Of a stretch of 42,173 nt of DNA, positions 41,660 through 42,173 are shown piece after piece; the first letter of the stretch is position 1, and every line of letters starts with the position of its first letter. This stretch comes from Branchiostoma floridae (lineage: Eukaryota > Chordata > Leptocardii > Amphioxiformes > Branchiostomatidae), in NCBI RefSeq assembly GCF_000003815.2, contig NC_049981.1:17671062-17713234 (forward strand), written 5' to 3'. The translations under genes and the position numbers were made by a program. A model generated the notes under the pieces. It did not search any database and was not told the DNA's origin. It saw only the letters and a list, made by a program, of their open reading frames with translations.

Positions 41660-42173
41660 GTAAGACATTTCTCTCTTACCATATGTTTGATAGTAACATA
41701 AATGATAGACTTTTTTCTACCTGGCTAAATTGGCATTTTGACCTTCCATTGTTTTCTCATTAATGAATTAATAAAGAAAGGAGTCGTAACAAATATTGAT
41801 GGATGGCCATAGAAGAATTCTAAATATGATTTTTTGGACCATATGGATGACGTCATCAAGTTATCTATAGGTGACCATCACTACATTACTGAACACATAA
41901 ATCAAATGGTTTAGGTAGAAAAAAAGTTAGCTCTCAAGAGCAATCAAAATCACATGTATGTCCCCTACTCACGATTCATGTGAACACCACAGCGTAAATA
42001 CCTCTGAAAGCTGAAAGTGCAAATTGTCTTCATGCGTCATACATGACCTACTTCCTTCATAATCCTTGGTCACTGTTTCCAGATTACATCCACTTGCATA
42101 TACACTAAGGGTTAACAAAAAGTTCATTGTTTAAAACAATCTAACATTTGAAGCTCTCAAGTTTTGAAAAAAA
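41660..42173 (+). other. intron 3 of the RXFP-like gene, to the right edge
   Basis: AT-rich, no further exon seen. The leucine-rich-repeat exons must lie beyond the window. Confidence 0.6.

Overview
The window looks like a piece of an invertebrate deuterostome genome, most like a cephalochordate (amphioxus). This is inferred from many small introns with GT-AG borders, a vertebrate-type FAAH gene, a relaxin-receptor-type gene, a tRNA-derived SINE, and a CR1/L2-like LINE whose ORF1 has PHD and esterase domains. There are no bacterial features, operons or ribosome binding sites. Two assembly gaps (N runs) lie at 26688-27435 and 31186-31336. All gene models were built by hand from reading frame, splice sites and phase.

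Layout. (1) 2886-14065, minus strand: a complete 16-exon fatty-acid amide hydrolase gene. It closes in frame to 583 aa, with an N-terminal membrane anchor, the Lys-Ser-Ser catalytic triad and a poly(A) signal. (2) 15001-19736, plus strand, head-to-head with FAAH: a complete five-exon gene for a 315-aa type I membrane protein (signal peptide, one CUB domain, one LDL-receptor class A domain, stalk, transmembrane segment, short tail). (3) About 21.9-28.7 kb, plus strand: a long CR1/L2-like non-LTR retrotransposon. ORF1 encodes a PHD finger, coiled coil, SGNH esterase and a Pro/Arg/Gly repeat tail. It is split by a 721-bp Harbinger-like element with TAA target duplications. ORF2 encodes an endonuclease and a reverse transcriptase, most of the latter lost in the first gap. 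(4) 33447 to beyond the right edge, plus strand: the first three exons of a relaxin-family-receptor-like gene (signal peptide, LDLa module, linker), with a 7.1-kb first intron full of repeats.

The genes do not form a pathway. FAAH would degrade fatty-acid amides at internal membranes. The CUB-LDLa protein and the RXFP-like receptor are predicted cell-surface proteins. The rest of the DNA is mostly repeats. The commonest is a roughly 1-kb family with repeated internal modules, a GTCT/CA microsatellite and a terminal stem-loop whose stem changes in a paired way between copies. There are also hairpin MITEs (two with recognisable 9-bp target duplications), three SINE copies in one orientation, a 54-bp satellite array, a 42-bp coding minisatellite and a local duplicated block near 39 kb.

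The points most worth checking are the stem-loop repeat family, the ORF1 architecture with its transposon insertion, and the compact CUB-LDLa membrane protein with a displaced LDLa cysteine.
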